Source: Streptomyces sp. CC208A
GTDB taxonomy: Bacteria > Actinomycetota > Actinomycetes > Streptomycetales > Streptomycetaceae
Direction: 5' to 3'
NCBI RefSeq assembly: GCF_030010625.1
Contig: NZ_JASCXN010000023.1
Location: 1 to 64,000 of the forward strand
DNA: 64,000 nt
Below the pieces are notes generated by a model. The model worked only from the letters and a program-made list of their open reading frames with translations, searched no databases and had not been told where the DNA came from. The position numbers and the translations under genes are program-made. Position 1 is the stretch's first letter. Each line of letters opens with the position of its first letter. Below, in pieces: positions 15,361-23,891 of the stretch.

Positions 15361-17412
15361 CTAGTTGCTCTTTCCCGTCGGTTCCTTCCGGGCCTTCTCG
15401 ACGGGGCCGCGGCGGACCGAGCCCGGCGCGTTCCACTCCTGCCGCTTCTTCGCCCGCTTCTTCGCGGCCTCGGAGGAGCGGAGCTGGTACGGCACCGAGG
15501 TCACCATCACGCCCGGGGTGAAGAGGAGCCGGCCCTTGAGGCGGAGCGCGGACTGGTTGTGGAGCAGGTGCTCGTACCAGTGGCCGACGACGTACTCGGG
15601 GATGTAGACCGAGACGGCGTCCCGCGGGCTCTCCTGCCGCAGGTTCTTGACGTACTCGATGACCGGGCGGGTGACCTCGCGGTACGGGGAGTCGAGGATC
15701 TTCAGCGGCACGTTGATGCCGCGCCGCTCCCACTCCTCCTTCAGCGCCTTCGTCTCGGCCGGGTCGACGTTGACGGTGAGCGCCTCCAGCTCGCCGGCGT
15801 GCATGAGCTTGGCGTAGGCGAGGGCCCGGAGGGTGGGCTTGTGGAGCTTGGAGACGAGGACGATCGAGCGGACCCGGGAGGGGCGTACGTACTCGTCGGG
15901 GCGCTGCTCGGCGGCGGCGATCTCCTCGGCGACGGAGTCGTAGTGGCGGCGGATCGCGGTCATCGTCACATAGAAGATGACCATGCCGAGGAGGGCGACC
16001 CAGGCGCCGTGGGTGAACTTGGTGGCGAGGACCACGACGAGGACGAGGCCGGTGAAGAAGGCGCCGAAGGCGTTGATCGCGCGGGAGCGGATCATGCGGC
16101 GGCGTCTGGCCGGGTTCCTCTCCGTCCTGAGGTGCCGGTTCCAGTGCCGGACCATGCCGGTCTGGCTGAGCGTGAAGGAGACGAAGACGCCGACGATGTA
16201 CAGCTGGATGAGGCGGGTGGAGTCGGCGCCGTAGACCCAGACGAGGAGGGCGGCGGCGCCGGCGAGGAGCACGATGCCGTTGGAGAAGGCGAGGCGGTCG
16301 CCGCGGGTGTGCAGCTGGCGCGGCAGGTAGCGGTCCTGGGCGAGGATCGAGCCGAGGAGCGGGAAGCCGTTGTACGCCGTGTTGGCGGCCAGGAAGAGGA
16401 CGAGCGCGGTGGCGGCGGCCAGCAGGACGAAGAAGAACGTTCTCTCGCCGAAGACGGCGGCCGCCACCTGCGAGATCACCGGGTCCTGGACGTAGCCCGA
16501 GCCGACCGGTACCCCGTCGCGGAGGAGGTCCTGGGCGGGCTGCTCGGCCATCCGGACGTCGGTGGCCAGGGCCAGGAAGATGATGCCGCAGAACATGGTG
16601 ACGGCGAGGCCGCCCATGAGCGCGAGGGTGGCGGCGGCGTTCTTCGACTTCGGCTTGCGGAAGGCGGGGACGCCGTTGGAGATGGCCTCGACGCCGGTGA
16701 GGGCGGCGCAGCCGGAGGAGAAGGCGCGCAGCAGCAGGAAGAGCAGCGCGAAGCCGGCGAGGTCCCCGTGTTCCGGCTTGATCTCGAAGTCGGCGGTGGG
16801 GGCCTTCATGGTCTCGTCGAGGACGATGCCGCGCCAGGCACCCCAGAGGATCAGGCTGAACACGCCGAAGACGAAGACGTACGTCGGGATGGCGAAGAGG
16901 GTGCCGGACTCCTTCACGCCCCGGAGGTTCATCAGGGTGAGGAGGACGATCACGACGACGGCCGAGGTCGTCTTGTGCTCGACGACGAAGGGGACGGCGG
17001 AGCCGAGGTTCTCGATGCCGGAGGAGATCGAGACGGCGACGGTGAGGACGTAGTCGACGAGCAGGGCGCTCGCGACGGTGAGCCCGGCCTTCGGCCCGAG
17101 GTTGGTGGTCGCGACCTCGTAGTCGCCGCCGCCGCTCGGGTACGCGTGCACGTTCTGCCGGTACGAGGCGACGACCGTGAACATGAGGATGACGACGGCC
17201 AGCGCGATCCACGGGCTGAAGTGATAGGCCGACAGACCGGCGACGGAGAGGACCAGGAGGACCTCGCCCGGCGCGTACGCCACGGAGGAGAGCGGATCGG
17301 AGGCGAAGACAGGGAGGGCGACCCGCTTGGGGAGGAGCGTCTCTCCCAGCTTGTCGCTGCGCAGGGCACGCCCGATCAGGATCCGTTTGGGCACGTCGGT
17401 CAGTTTTGGCAC
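15361..17412 (-). CDS. APC-family permease with large C-terminal cytoplasmic domain
   Basis: 683 aa from GTG 17412 (MPKLTDVPKRILIGRALRSD); the frame upstream has no coding character. The N-terminal half has about 12 hydrophobic segments with the APC signature region FASDPLSSVAYAPGEVLLV and the YPSGGGDYEVA loop. The roughly 200 C-terminal residues are soluble (VRSIVLVSKLHKPTLRALAYA, VYIPEYVVGHWYEHLLHNQSA) and end in a Lys/Arg-rich tail. The position next to two TrkA-type K+-gating proteins transcribed divergently suggests a potassium or amino-acid cation role. TACGAT lies 7 nt before the GTG and no ribosome site is visible, so the mRNA is probably leaderless. Confidence 0.87.
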   Translation of the reverse strand: MPKLTDVPKRILIGRALRSDKLGETLLPKRVALPVFASDPLSSVAYAPGEVLLVLSVAGLSAYHFSPWIALAVVILMFTVVASYRQNVHAYPSGGGDYEVATTNLGPKAGLTVASALLVDYVLTVAVSISSGIENLGSAVPFVVEHKTTSAVVVIVLLTLMNLRGVKESGTLFAIPTYVFVFGVFSLILWGAWRGIVLDETMKAPTADFEIKPEHGDLAGFALLFLLLRAFSSGCAALTGVEAISNGVPAFRKPKSKNAAATLALMGGLAVTMFCGIIFLALATDVRMAEQPAQDLLRDGVPVGSGYVQDPVISQVAAAVFGERTFFFVLLAAATALVLFLAANTAYNGFPLLGSILAQDRYLPRQLHTRGDRLAFSNGIVLLAGAAALLVWVYGADSTRLIQLYIVGVFVSFTLSQTGMVRHWNRHLRTERNPARRRRMIRSRAINAFGAFFTGLVLVVVLATKFTHGAWVALLGMVIFYVTMTAIRRHYDSVAEEIAAAEQRPDEYVRPSRVRSIVLVSKLHKPTLRALAYAKLMHAGELEALTVNVDPAETKALKEEWERRGINVPLKILDSPYREVTRPVIEYVKNLRQESPRDAVSVYIPEYVVGHWYEHLLHNQSALRLKGRLLFTPGVMVTSVPYQLRSSEAAKKRAKKRQEWNAPGSVRRGPVEKARKEPTGKSN

Positions 17413-17419
17413 GCGGAGG

Positions 17420-17425
17420 ATCGTA
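17420..17425 (-). promoter_or_regulatory. -10 hexamer of a probable leaderless APC permease mRNA
   Basis: On the minus strand TACGAT is followed by 7 nt and then the GTG start codon at 17412. No purine-rich ribosome site precedes the start. Transcription would begin at or within a base of the start codon. Confidence 0.5.
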
Positions 17426-17630
17426 AGCGTTGGGAAACCGTCGGGACCACCGCCCCTCCCGGATCCGCACCGGATCTTCTTGAGCATCCCCTCGGATGCG
17501 GCCCCCTCCGGCGTTGCCGCTTAAGCTCGGACCGGGCAACCCGGCAGGGTGTTGTCCGCCGCGGCCCGGGCCGATCGGGCGAGGAAAGTTGTGAGCAGGG
17601 TGTTTTCGCGGGTCAGCGAGCGAAGCGAGA

Positions 17631-17660
17631 TGGGGGTGCCCCCGGCCGAAGGCTGGGGGA
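17631..17660. repeat. Streptomyces-type palindromic repeat element (copy 2)
   Basis: TGGGGGTGCCCCCGGCC-GAA-GGCTGGGGGA forms a stem-loop and matches the element at 6673-6705 in length, loop and ends. It lies in the divergent gap between the APC permease and the TrkA operon, flanked by imperfect repeats of GGTCAGCGAGCG and GGTCGGCGAGCG. Confidence 0.75.
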
Positions 17661-17759
17661 GGGGCAGCGGGCAGGTCAGCGAGCGGGCTGGCGGACAGAG
17701 CGACGAACAGGTCGGCGAGCGGGTCGGCAGGGCGATCAGGAGTGCGGGGTAACGGGGAC

Positions 17760-18428
17760 GTGCACATCGTCATCATGGGCTGCGGTCGCGTGGGAGCCGC
17801 TCTCGCGCAGACCCTGGAGCAGCAGGGCCACACGGTCGCCGTGGTCGACCAGGACCCGACGGCCTTCCGCCGCCTGGGCTCCGGTTTCGGGGGCCGTCGT
17901 GTCACCGGGGTGGGCTTCGACCAGGACACGCTGCGCGAGGCGGGCATCGAGGAGGCCGGCGCCTTCGCCGCGGTGAGCAGCGGCGACAACTCCAACATCA
18001 TCGCCGCCCGGGTGGCGCGCGAGATGTTCGGCATCGAGAACGTGGCGGCGCGGATCTACGACCCCCGGCGCGCCGAGGTCTACCAGCGCCTGGGCATCCC
18101 GACGGTGGCGACGGTCCGCTGGACCGCCGACCAGATGCTGCGCCGGCTGCTGCCCTCGGGCGCGGAGCCGCTGTGGAGCGACCCGAGCGGGGGCGTCCAG
18201 CTCGCCGAGGTGCACACCTCCCCGGCGTGGATCGGCCACCGGATCAGCCGGCTGCAGGACGAGACCGGTGTCCGGGTCGCCTTCCTCACCCGGCTGGGCG
18301 AGGCGGTCATCCCCACCTCGCAGACGGTGCTCCAGGAAGGTGACCTGGTGCACGTGATGATGCGCACGGACGAGATCACCAAGGTCGAGGCGGCGTTCGC
18401 CGAGGGTCCCGAGGAGGGCGGTCACTGA
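17760..18428 (+). CDS. TrkA-family K+ uptake regulator (RCK domain), first of pair
   Basis: 222 aa from GTG 17760 (MHIVIMGCGRVG); GTG 17742 is in frame but sits directly on the AGGAG. The N-terminal TrkA_N/RCK Rossmann domain carries GCGRVGAALAQTLEQQGHTVAVVDQD. The C-terminal half (VQLAEVHTSPAWIGHRISRL to MMRTDEITKVEAAFAE) is a TrkA_C ligand-sensing domain. TrkA proteins are cytoplasmic, nucleotide-binding gates on potassium transporters. The stop and the start of the second TrkA gene share one base, so the two are co-translated and probably form a hetero-oligomer. The neighbouring divergent APC permease may be the channel they gate. Confidence 0.92.
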   Translation: MHIVIMGCGRVGAALAQTLEQQGHTVAVVDQDPTAFRRLGSGFGGRRVTGVGFDQDTLREAGIEEAGAFAAVSSGDNSNIIAARVAREMFGIENVAARIYDPRRAEVYQRLGIPTVATVRWTADQMLRRLLPSGAEPLWSDPSGGVQLAEVHTSPAWIGHRISRLQDETGVRVAFLTRLGEAVIPTSQTVLQEGDLVHVMMRTDEITKVEAAFAEGPEEGGH

Positions 18429-19105
18429 TGCGGGTCGCGATTGCGGGCGCGGGCGCGGTGGGCCGTTCCATCGCGGGCGAGCTCCTGGAGAACGGTCACG
18501 AGGTCCTGCTCGTCGACAAGGCGCCGACCGCCATCTCGGTGGAGCGGGTGCCGCGGGCGGAGTGGCTGCTCGCCGACGCCTGCGAGATCACCTCGCTGGA
18601 CGAGGCGGCGCTCCAGCGCTGCAACGTGGTCATCGCGGCCACCGGCGACGACAAGGTGAACCTGGTCGTCTCGCTGCTCGCGAAGACCGAGTACGGCGTG
18701 CCGCGAGTGGTCGCCCGGGTGAACAACCCGAAGAACGAGTGGCTGTTCAACGAGGCGTGGGGCGTGGACGTGGCCGTCTCCACCCCGCGTCTGATGTCGG
18801 CCCTGGTGGAGGAGGCGGTGAGCGTCGGCGACCTGGTCCGGCTGCTGCGCTTCAGCCACGGCGACGCCAACCTGGTGGAGCTGACGCTGCCGCCGGAGTC
18901 GGCGCTGGCGGGGACGCAGGTGGGCGAGGTCGCCTGGCCTCAGGACACCTCGCTGGTGACGATCATCCGCGGTTCGCGGGTGCTCACGCCGGGCCCCGAG
19001 GAGACCCTGGAGGCCGGGGACGAGCTCCTTTTCGTGGCGGCGCAGGCACGCGAGGAGCAGCTGGAGGAACTGCTCCAGGTGCGCCGGGAGTCCACGGAGT
19101 CGTAA
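18428..19105 (+). CDS. TrkA-family K+ uptake regulator (RCK domain), second of pair
   Basis: 225 aa; its ATG overlaps the TGA of the preceding trkA-like gene by one base. GAGAVGRSIAGELLENGHEVLLVDK is the NAD(H)-binding loop; VIAATGDDKVNLVVSLLAK and VARVNNPKNEWLFNEAWGVD complete TrkA_N, followed by a TrkA_C domain (NLVELTLPPESALAGTQVGE). It is closely similar in layout to its neighbour and presumably assembles with it. A strong hairpin follows 30 bp after the stop, ending the two-gene unit. Confidence 0.92.
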   Translation: MRVAIAGAGAVGRSIAGELLENGHEVLLVDKAPTAISVERVPRAEWLLADACEITSLDEAALQRCNVVIAATGDDKVNLVVSLLAKTEYGVPRVVARVNNPKNEWLFNEAWGVDVAVSTPRLMSALVEEAVSVGDLVRLLRFSHGDANLVELTLPPESALAGTQVGEVAWPQDTSLVTIIRGSRVLTPGPEETLEAGDELLFVAAQAREEQLEELLQVRRESTES

Positions 19106-19138
19106 GGCGTACGGATACGTCGAGGCGTACGGATACGG

Positions 19139-19177
19139 GGAAGGGCCCGGGACCGGCGACTGGTCCCGGACCCTTCC
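19139..19177. terminator. Hairpin between trkA pair and DUF3159 gene
   Basis: A 16-bp stem with one mismatch (19139-19154 pairing with 19162-19177) and a 7-nt loop. Arms begin GGAAGGG and end CCCTTCC. It lies between convergent stops at 19105 and 19204 and can serve both strands. Confidence 0.8.
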
Positions 19178-19203
19178 GCGTACGCGGGGGGCGCGGCTAC
19201 GGG

Positions 19204-19977
19204 CTACGCCTCCGGATGCCCCGGAGAGCCGGCGGCCTCCGCGGCCTCGCGTGCCTCCGCGGCCCTGCGCTCCTTCTCGGCCTTCTCCTCCGCCTCCATC
19301 TCCGCGAAGACGTCGATCGGCGGCGGCGCCTTGGCGAGGAAGACCCAGGTGAGGTAGACGGCGAGCAGGAAGGGCGGGATCTTCAGGGCGACGAGGACCC
19401 AGCCGAGCTGGGTGGTGTCGGCCCACCAGTAGAGCGGGAAGAGGATCGCGCACTTGGCGAGCAGGATGAGGCCCCAGGCCCAGCTGGCCTTCGCGTACGC
19501 CTTCTTCCGTCCCGGGTTCCGGGTCCGCCAGGAGAGGTTCTCCTTGAAGACCGGGCCGAGGATGAGGCCGATCAGCGGGACGCCGGCGAGCGTGGTGATG
19601 ATGTACGCGAGGCCGAGGCCCAGGGTGTACAGCATGCCGGGGAGGTAGAAGTCCTTGGCGTTCCCGGTCATCATCGCGAAGACGACACCGAAGGCGACGC
19701 CGAAGACGCCGCTGAAGGCGTGCTTGACGGTGTCGCGGCGGATGAGCCGGACGGCGACGAGGACGAGGGAGACGCCGAGCGCGGCGATGGCCGAGAGGTG
19801 CAGGTTCTTGTTGATCGTGTAGATCGTGACGAAGAGCAGTCCGGGAAGGACCGTCTCGACCATGCCCCGGACGCCGCCGAACGCCTCGAAGAGCGCGGCC
19901 TCGGTCACCGCCTTGTCGGTCCGGGCGCCCTGGTCCGGGGTCGGCGGTGCGGTGGTCGGCTTGTCGACGGACGTCAC
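19204..19977 (-). CDS. DUF3159 family membrane protein
   Basis: 257 aa. After a Pro/Thr-rich N-terminus, the core begins AALFEAFGGVRGMVETVLPG and shows five or six hydrophobic segments (GLLFVTIYTINKNLHLSAIA, FGVAFGVVFAMMTG, YIITTLAGVPLIGLILGPVF, LLAKCAILFPLYWWAD), ending in a charged Ala/Glu helix. This is the DUF3159 family, known only in actinobacteria and of unknown function. It follows the OB-fold gene by 3 bp on the same strand, so the two form an operon conserved in streptomycetes. Confidence 0.85.
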   Translation of the reverse strand: MTSVDKPTTAPPTPDQGARTDKAVTEAALFEAFGGVRGMVETVLPGLLFVTIYTINKNLHLSAIAALGVSLVLVAVRLIRRDTVKHAFSGVFGVAFGVVFAMMTGNAKDFYLPGMLYTLGLGLAYIITTLAGVPLIGLILGPVFKENLSWRTRNPGRKKAYAKASWAWGLILLAKCAILFPLYWWADTTQLGWVLVALKIPPFLLAVYLTWVFLAKAPPPIDVFAEMEAEEKAEKERRAAEAREAAEAAGSPGHPEA

Positions 19978-19980
19978 CGG

Positions 19981-20379
19981 CTACTCCTGTCCGAGCGGTC
20001 GGAGCTCGTATCGGGGATTGAAGAGGACCCGCCGGCCGTGGCTCATGGAGATCCGGCCGGAGGCGATCAGCTTGCGGCCCGGCTCGATGCCCACGATGGA
20101 GCGACGGCCCAGCCAGACGACGTCCAGGGGTGCCGTGCCGTCGAAGAGCTCGGCCTCCAGGGCCGGGACACCGGCCCGGGGGCGCAAGGTGACCGTGCGC
20201 AAGGTACCAGTCACCCTGACGATCTGGCGGTCGGAGCAGTCGGAGATCCGCGTGCAGCCGGAGGCCGCCGTGTCCTCCTGGAGCTCCTCCGACTCCAGGT
20301 CCTCCGTCGAGGAGGACAGCCGGTCGAGCAGCCTGCGGAACCGGCCGGCCGGCTTGTCGGGACGGGGTGCAGCACTCAT
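19981..20379 (-). CDS. OB-fold nucleic-acid-binding protein
   Basis: 132 aa from ATG 20379 (MSAAPRPDKPAGRFRRLLDRLSS). The C-terminal 80 residues have the OB-fold pattern of the RecG/AspRS anticodon-binding type: IVRVTGTLRTVTLRPRAGVP, LEAELFDGTAPLDVVWLGRR and GIEPGRKLIASGRI. Two cysteines (GCTRISDC) precede it. TACGCT lies 6 nt before the ATG, consistent with a leaderless message. Its stop lies 3 bp from the DUF3159 start. The nucleic-acid target is unknown. Confidence 0.8.
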   Translation of the reverse strand: MSAAPRPDKPAGRFRRLLDRLSSSTEDLESEELQEDTAASGCTRISDCSDRQIVRVTGTLRTVTLRPRAGVPALEAELFDGTAPLDVVWLGRRSIVGIEPGRKLIASGRISMSHGRRVLFNPRYELRPLGQE

Positions 20380-20448
20380 ACCGAAAGCGTACCGGCCGTG
20401 CCCCGCGCGGGCCGATCCCTTCCCCCGGACCCTTCCCATACCTTCGCA

Positions 20449-21135
<687 letters not shown>

Positions 21136-21219
21136 GTCGGGGGCCTTCCTTCTGCTGGACGGGGTGGGGTACGGAATGAGCTACGGGGGTGGGATCGGGT
21201 ACGGGCAGGGGGCGCGGTC

Positions 21220-21402
21220 TCAGCCCACCACGCGGACCGGCACGCCGACGGCCGTCTCCGGCGGGGCGGCGACGTCCGTCTCCGGGAAGACGCCGCCGTG
21301 GTACTCGATCTCGTGACGGGGCAGCGGCTCGGCGAGCAGGGCGTACGTCTTGCCAGCGCCGGGCGCCGCGCCCAGGTCGATCCGAAGCCTGCCAGGTCCC
21401 AT
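21220..21402 (-). pseudogene. kdpD: kdpD relic: first 60 codons with internal deletions
   Basis: ATG 21402 begins MGPGRLRIDLGAAPGAGKTY, the N-terminal P-loop of KdpD sensor kinases (usually LGAAPGVGKTYAML). About 30 family residues are then missing before PRHEIEYHGGVFPETDV, which matches the next KdpD block, and the rest of the roughly 850-residue kinase is gone; the frame stops at 21220. TAGGGT lies 6 nt before the ATG, so the relic may still carry the promoter that transcribes kdpE 85 bp downstream. It may be an expressed miniprotein with an intact P-loop, but it has no histidine kinase or membrane domain. Confidence 0.75.
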
Positions 21403-21536
21403 GCCCTGACCCTACGTCCGGCCGATCGGACATTCCGTACCCCGAGGAACGCCCCGGTGCGGTATTGACGTGATCCTGATGCCCGCCGGGGCGGCGGAAT
21501 GCCGGCGGGCCGGAGAGCTCAGAGGGCCCAGAGGGC

Positions 21537-22274
21537 TCAGGCCTCGGCGGTCTCGGCTATCTCGCCGTCGCGGAGTTCGAGGACCCGGTCGGCGAGGCCG
21601 AGGAGCTGGTGGTCGTGGGTGGCGACGAGGGCGGTGCAGCCCTCGCTGCGGACCACGGCCCGCAGCAGCTCCATCACGGCGAGGCCGGTCTCGGCGTCGA
21701 GCTGGCCCGTCGGCTCGTCGGCGATGAGCAGGGCCGGCTTGTTGGCGAGGGCGCGGGCAATGGCGACGCGCTGCTGCTGGCCGCCGGAGAGCTCGCCGGG
21801 CCGCTGGTCGGCGTGGTCGGCGAGGCCGACGAGGGCGAGGAGCAGGGCCACCCGCTCCTCGCGCTCGACGGGGTCCGCCTCGCGCAGCCGCAGGGGGACG
21901 CCGACGTTCTCGGCGGCGGAGAGGATGGGCAGCAGGCCGAAGGACTGGAAGATGAAGCCGATCCGGTCCCGCCGCAGTGCCAGGAGGCCCTCCTCGCCGA
22001 GGGTGGAGAGGTCGGTGCCGTCGATGACGATCCGGCCGCCGTCGGCGGAGTCGAGGCCGCCGACGAGGTTGAGCAGGGTGGTCTTGCCGGAGCCGGAGCG
22101 GCCCTTGAGGGCGATGAGCTCGCCGCGGGGGATCTCGAAGGAGACGCCCTTGAGGGCGTGGACGGCGGCCTCGCCCTCGCCGAACGTGCGGCGCAGGTCC
22201 TCCACCCGGATCATCGCCCCCCCGGCGGAATCCTCGGCGACGGCCGTCGCGGACCGCGTGCTGTTCTCGCTCAC
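21537..22274 (-). CDS. ABC transporter ATP-binding protein (MacB/LolD type)
   Basis: 245 aa from GTG 22274, with a GGGGGGAA-type ribosome site about 8 nt upstream. Walker A is GRSGSGKTT (58-66), the Q-loop FIFQSFGLLP, signature LSGGQQQRVAIARALA, Walker B LLIADEPTGQ and the switch histidine in VATHDH. The sequence groups with ATPases that work with FtsX/MacB-like permeases in lipoprotein export or antimicrobial-peptide handling. No permease gene is next to it: downstream on the same strand is the kdpD relic. The permease may be elsewhere or lost. The gene ends about 135 bp before the relic. Confidence 0.88.
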   Translation of the reverse strand: MSENSTRSATAVAEDSAGGAMIRVEDLRRTFGEGEAAVHALKGVSFEIPRGELIALKGRSGSGKTTLLNLVGGLDSADGGRIVIDGTDLSTLGEEGLLALRRDRIGFIFQSFGLLPILSAAENVGVPLRLREADPVEREERVALLLALVGLADHADQRPGELSGGQQQRVAIARALANKPALLIADEPTGQLDAETGLAVMELLRAVVRSEGCTALVATHDHQLLGLADRVLELRDGEIAETAEA

Positions 22275-22609
22275 TCTGCGTTCCCCCCTCGTCGAACACC
22301 TGCGCTGACCAGTATGGTCGGCCGCCACCCGGCAGACCAGGGCCCGCGACCCGGACCCCACCCCGATCTCCCGGCGCCCGATCCCCGAGGGGACCGCTCA
22401 GGGGACGCTCAGGGCCGGGCCGGGGTTTTCTCCGTACAACCCTGTTCTTCGTACAGCCCAGTCTTTGTACAGCCCTGTTTTTTCTCCGTACGGGCCTGCG
22501 GCCGCCGGTCGCCGTGCGCCCCGGAAAAGGCCGGTGGGCCGCCGCCCGTACGTCGTGCGTACGGTCGGCGGCCCACCGGGCCGGGGTTTCCTGTGTGCCG
22601 GCGGATGTG
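22275..22609. other. Intergenic region with direct repeats and a long hairpin
   Basis: 335 bp between the ABC ATPase start and the DUF3710 stop. It contains three GTACA-[AG]CCC-type direct repeats (GTACAACCCTGT at 22434, GTACAGCCCAGT at 22451, GTACAGCCCTGT at 22467) and a partial fourth (GTACGGGCC at 22488), spaced 17, 16 and 21 bp in T-rich DNA. A long hairpin lies at 22531-22579. No gene is visible. Confidence 0.6.
22531..22579. terminator. Hairpin downstream of the dut/DUF3710 unit
   Basis: Perfect 13-bp outer stem (CCGGTGGGCCGCC at 22531-22543 with 22567-22579) and a 6-bp inner stem (CCGTAC with GTACGG). It follows the minus-strand DUF3710 stop at 22610 and is a likely terminator. Confidence 0.75.
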
Positions 22610-23377
22610 TCAGCGGACCTCGGAGATCTCCGGGCCGCGCTGGAGCTGGCCCATGCCGCCGGAGAAGCGGGAACCGGCCTGCTCCTCCTGCTGGACGCCG
22701 TCCGGCACCATCTGGGCGTCGTTCGGCAGCTTGAGGACGATCGGGTCGCGCGGGGCCATCGGGCCCTCGCCGCGGACGACCACGGTGTCCCGCACGATCT
22801 GCTCCAGGAGGCCGGCCGCCTCGGGCTGCACCGCGCCCTGGCCGGAGATGACACCGCGCAGGAACCAGCGCGGGCCGTCGACGCCGACGAAGCGCACGAT
22901 CTGCACGCCGCGGTTGCCGTCGGGCAGCTGGACGGGGACCTGCGCGCGCAGCTCCCAGCCGAGGGGACCCTCGACCTCGTCGATGGCGCCGCCCTGCTGG
23001 ACGATGCCGGTGGCGATCTCCTCGCGGACCTCGCCCCAGATGCCTTCCTTCTTGGGCGCCGCGAACGCCTGGAGCTGCACGGCGCTGTCGCGCAGCACGA
23101 TGGTCGCGGCGACGATCGCGTCGCCCGCCACCTCCACGCGGAGCTCCATGCCCTCGACGCCGGGCACATAGAGGCCGCCGAGGTCGACGCGGCCCTCTTC
23201 GGGCTTGGCGACCTCGGAGACGTCCCAGGGACCGTCGGGCCGGGGCGCCGGCGGAAGGTTCACCTTGCGCGGCTGCTCGGCCGCGTCCGCGGCGTCCTCG
23301 CCTGCCACGGCGTCGACGACCTGCTCGGCCTCGCCCGCCGTGTCGGCGGCACCGCTCTTCTTGCGACGTCCGAACAC
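22610..23377 (-). CDS. DUF3710 family protein
   Basis: 255 aa from GTG 23377 (MFGRRKKSGAADTAG), with GGAAGGA about 7 nt upstream. An acidic linker is followed by the DUF3710 domain: GPWDVSEVAKPEEGRVDLGG, ELRVEVAGDAIVAATIVLRDS, a RGVQIVRFVGVDGPRWFLRGVI-like core and RDTVVVRGEGPMAPRDPIVL. The family is restricted to actinobacteria and its function is not established. The start lies 2 bp from the dut stop, so it is co-transcribed with dut and the thioesterase gene. Confidence 0.88.
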   Translation of the reverse strand: MFGRRKKSGAADTAGEAEQVVDAVAGEDAADAAEQPRKVNLPPAPRPDGPWDVSEVAKPEEGRVDLGGLYVPGVEGMELRVEVAGDAIVAATIVLRDSAVQLQAFAAPKKEGIWGEVREEIATGIVQQGGAIDEVEGPLGWELRAQVPVQLPDGNRGVQIVRFVGVDGPRWFLRGVISGQGAVQPEAAGLLEQIVRDTVVVRGEGPMAPRDPIVLKLPNDAQMVPDGVQQEEQAGSRFSGGMGQLQRGPEISEVR

Positions 23378-23378
23378 G

Positions 23379-23891
23379 TCACTGTCCTTCCCGGTCGGAT
23401 ACGACCGAAGCGTATCGATTCCCACCCGTTGTGCCGTCCACGGCGGCATGACCGCCGGTGGACCCGAAGCCCCCCTCGGCCCGCGCCGAGCCGGGAAGCT
23501 CCGCCACCTCGTGGAAGCGCACCTTCTCGACCTGCTGGACGACTAGTTGGGCAATCCGGTCGAACCGTTCGAACCGCACACTCTCGCGCGGGTCGAGATT
23601 GACCACGATCACCTTGATCTCTCCACGGTACCCGGCATCCACCGTCCCCGGGGCATTCACGAGCGCGACTCCGCAGCGGGCGGCCAGTCCGGAACGGGGA
23701 TGGACGAAGGCGGCGTAGCCGTCGGGGAGGGCGATCGAGACGCCTGTGGGCAACACGGCGCGCTCGCCGGGGGCCAGGACGGCGGCCTCGGTGGTGACGA
23801 GGTCGGCGCCGGCGTCGCCGGGGTGGCCGTAGGCCGGGATCGGCACGTCCGGGTCGACCCGGCGGATCAGTACGTCGACGGGAGGGCGCAT
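23379..23891 (-). CDS. dut: Deoxyuridine 5'-triphosphate nucleotidohydrolase (dUTPase)
   Basis: 170 aa; ATG 23891 overlaps the TGA of the thioesterase gene. All five trimeric-dUTPase motifs are visible: PGDAGADL, PRSGLAAR, GTVDAGYRGEI with the catalytic Asp and Tyr, RIAQLVV and the C-terminal EGGFGSTGG phosphate clamp. The enzyme hydrolyses dUTP to dUMP and diphosphate, preventing uracil incorporation and feeding dTMP synthesis. Length is normal with a short unrelated tail. It lies in a compact unit thioesterase-dut-DUF3710. Confidence 0.95.
   Translation of the reverse strand: MRPPVDVLIRRVDPDVPIPAYGHPGDAGADLVTTEAAVLAPGERAVLPTGVSIALPDGYAAFVHPRSGLAARCGVALVNAPGTVDAGYRGEIKVIVVNLDPRESVRFERFDRIAQLVVQQVEKVRFHEVAELPGSARAEGGFGSTGGHAAVDGTTGGNRYASVVSDREGQ

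Noticed and set aside
13970..18034. Frames of more than 1,300 codons on both strands across the RNA methyltransferase and APC permease
   Set aside because: Arg/Pro/Gly-rich shadow frames, as expected from high GC at third codon positions; the genes in the other frames have full family motifs.
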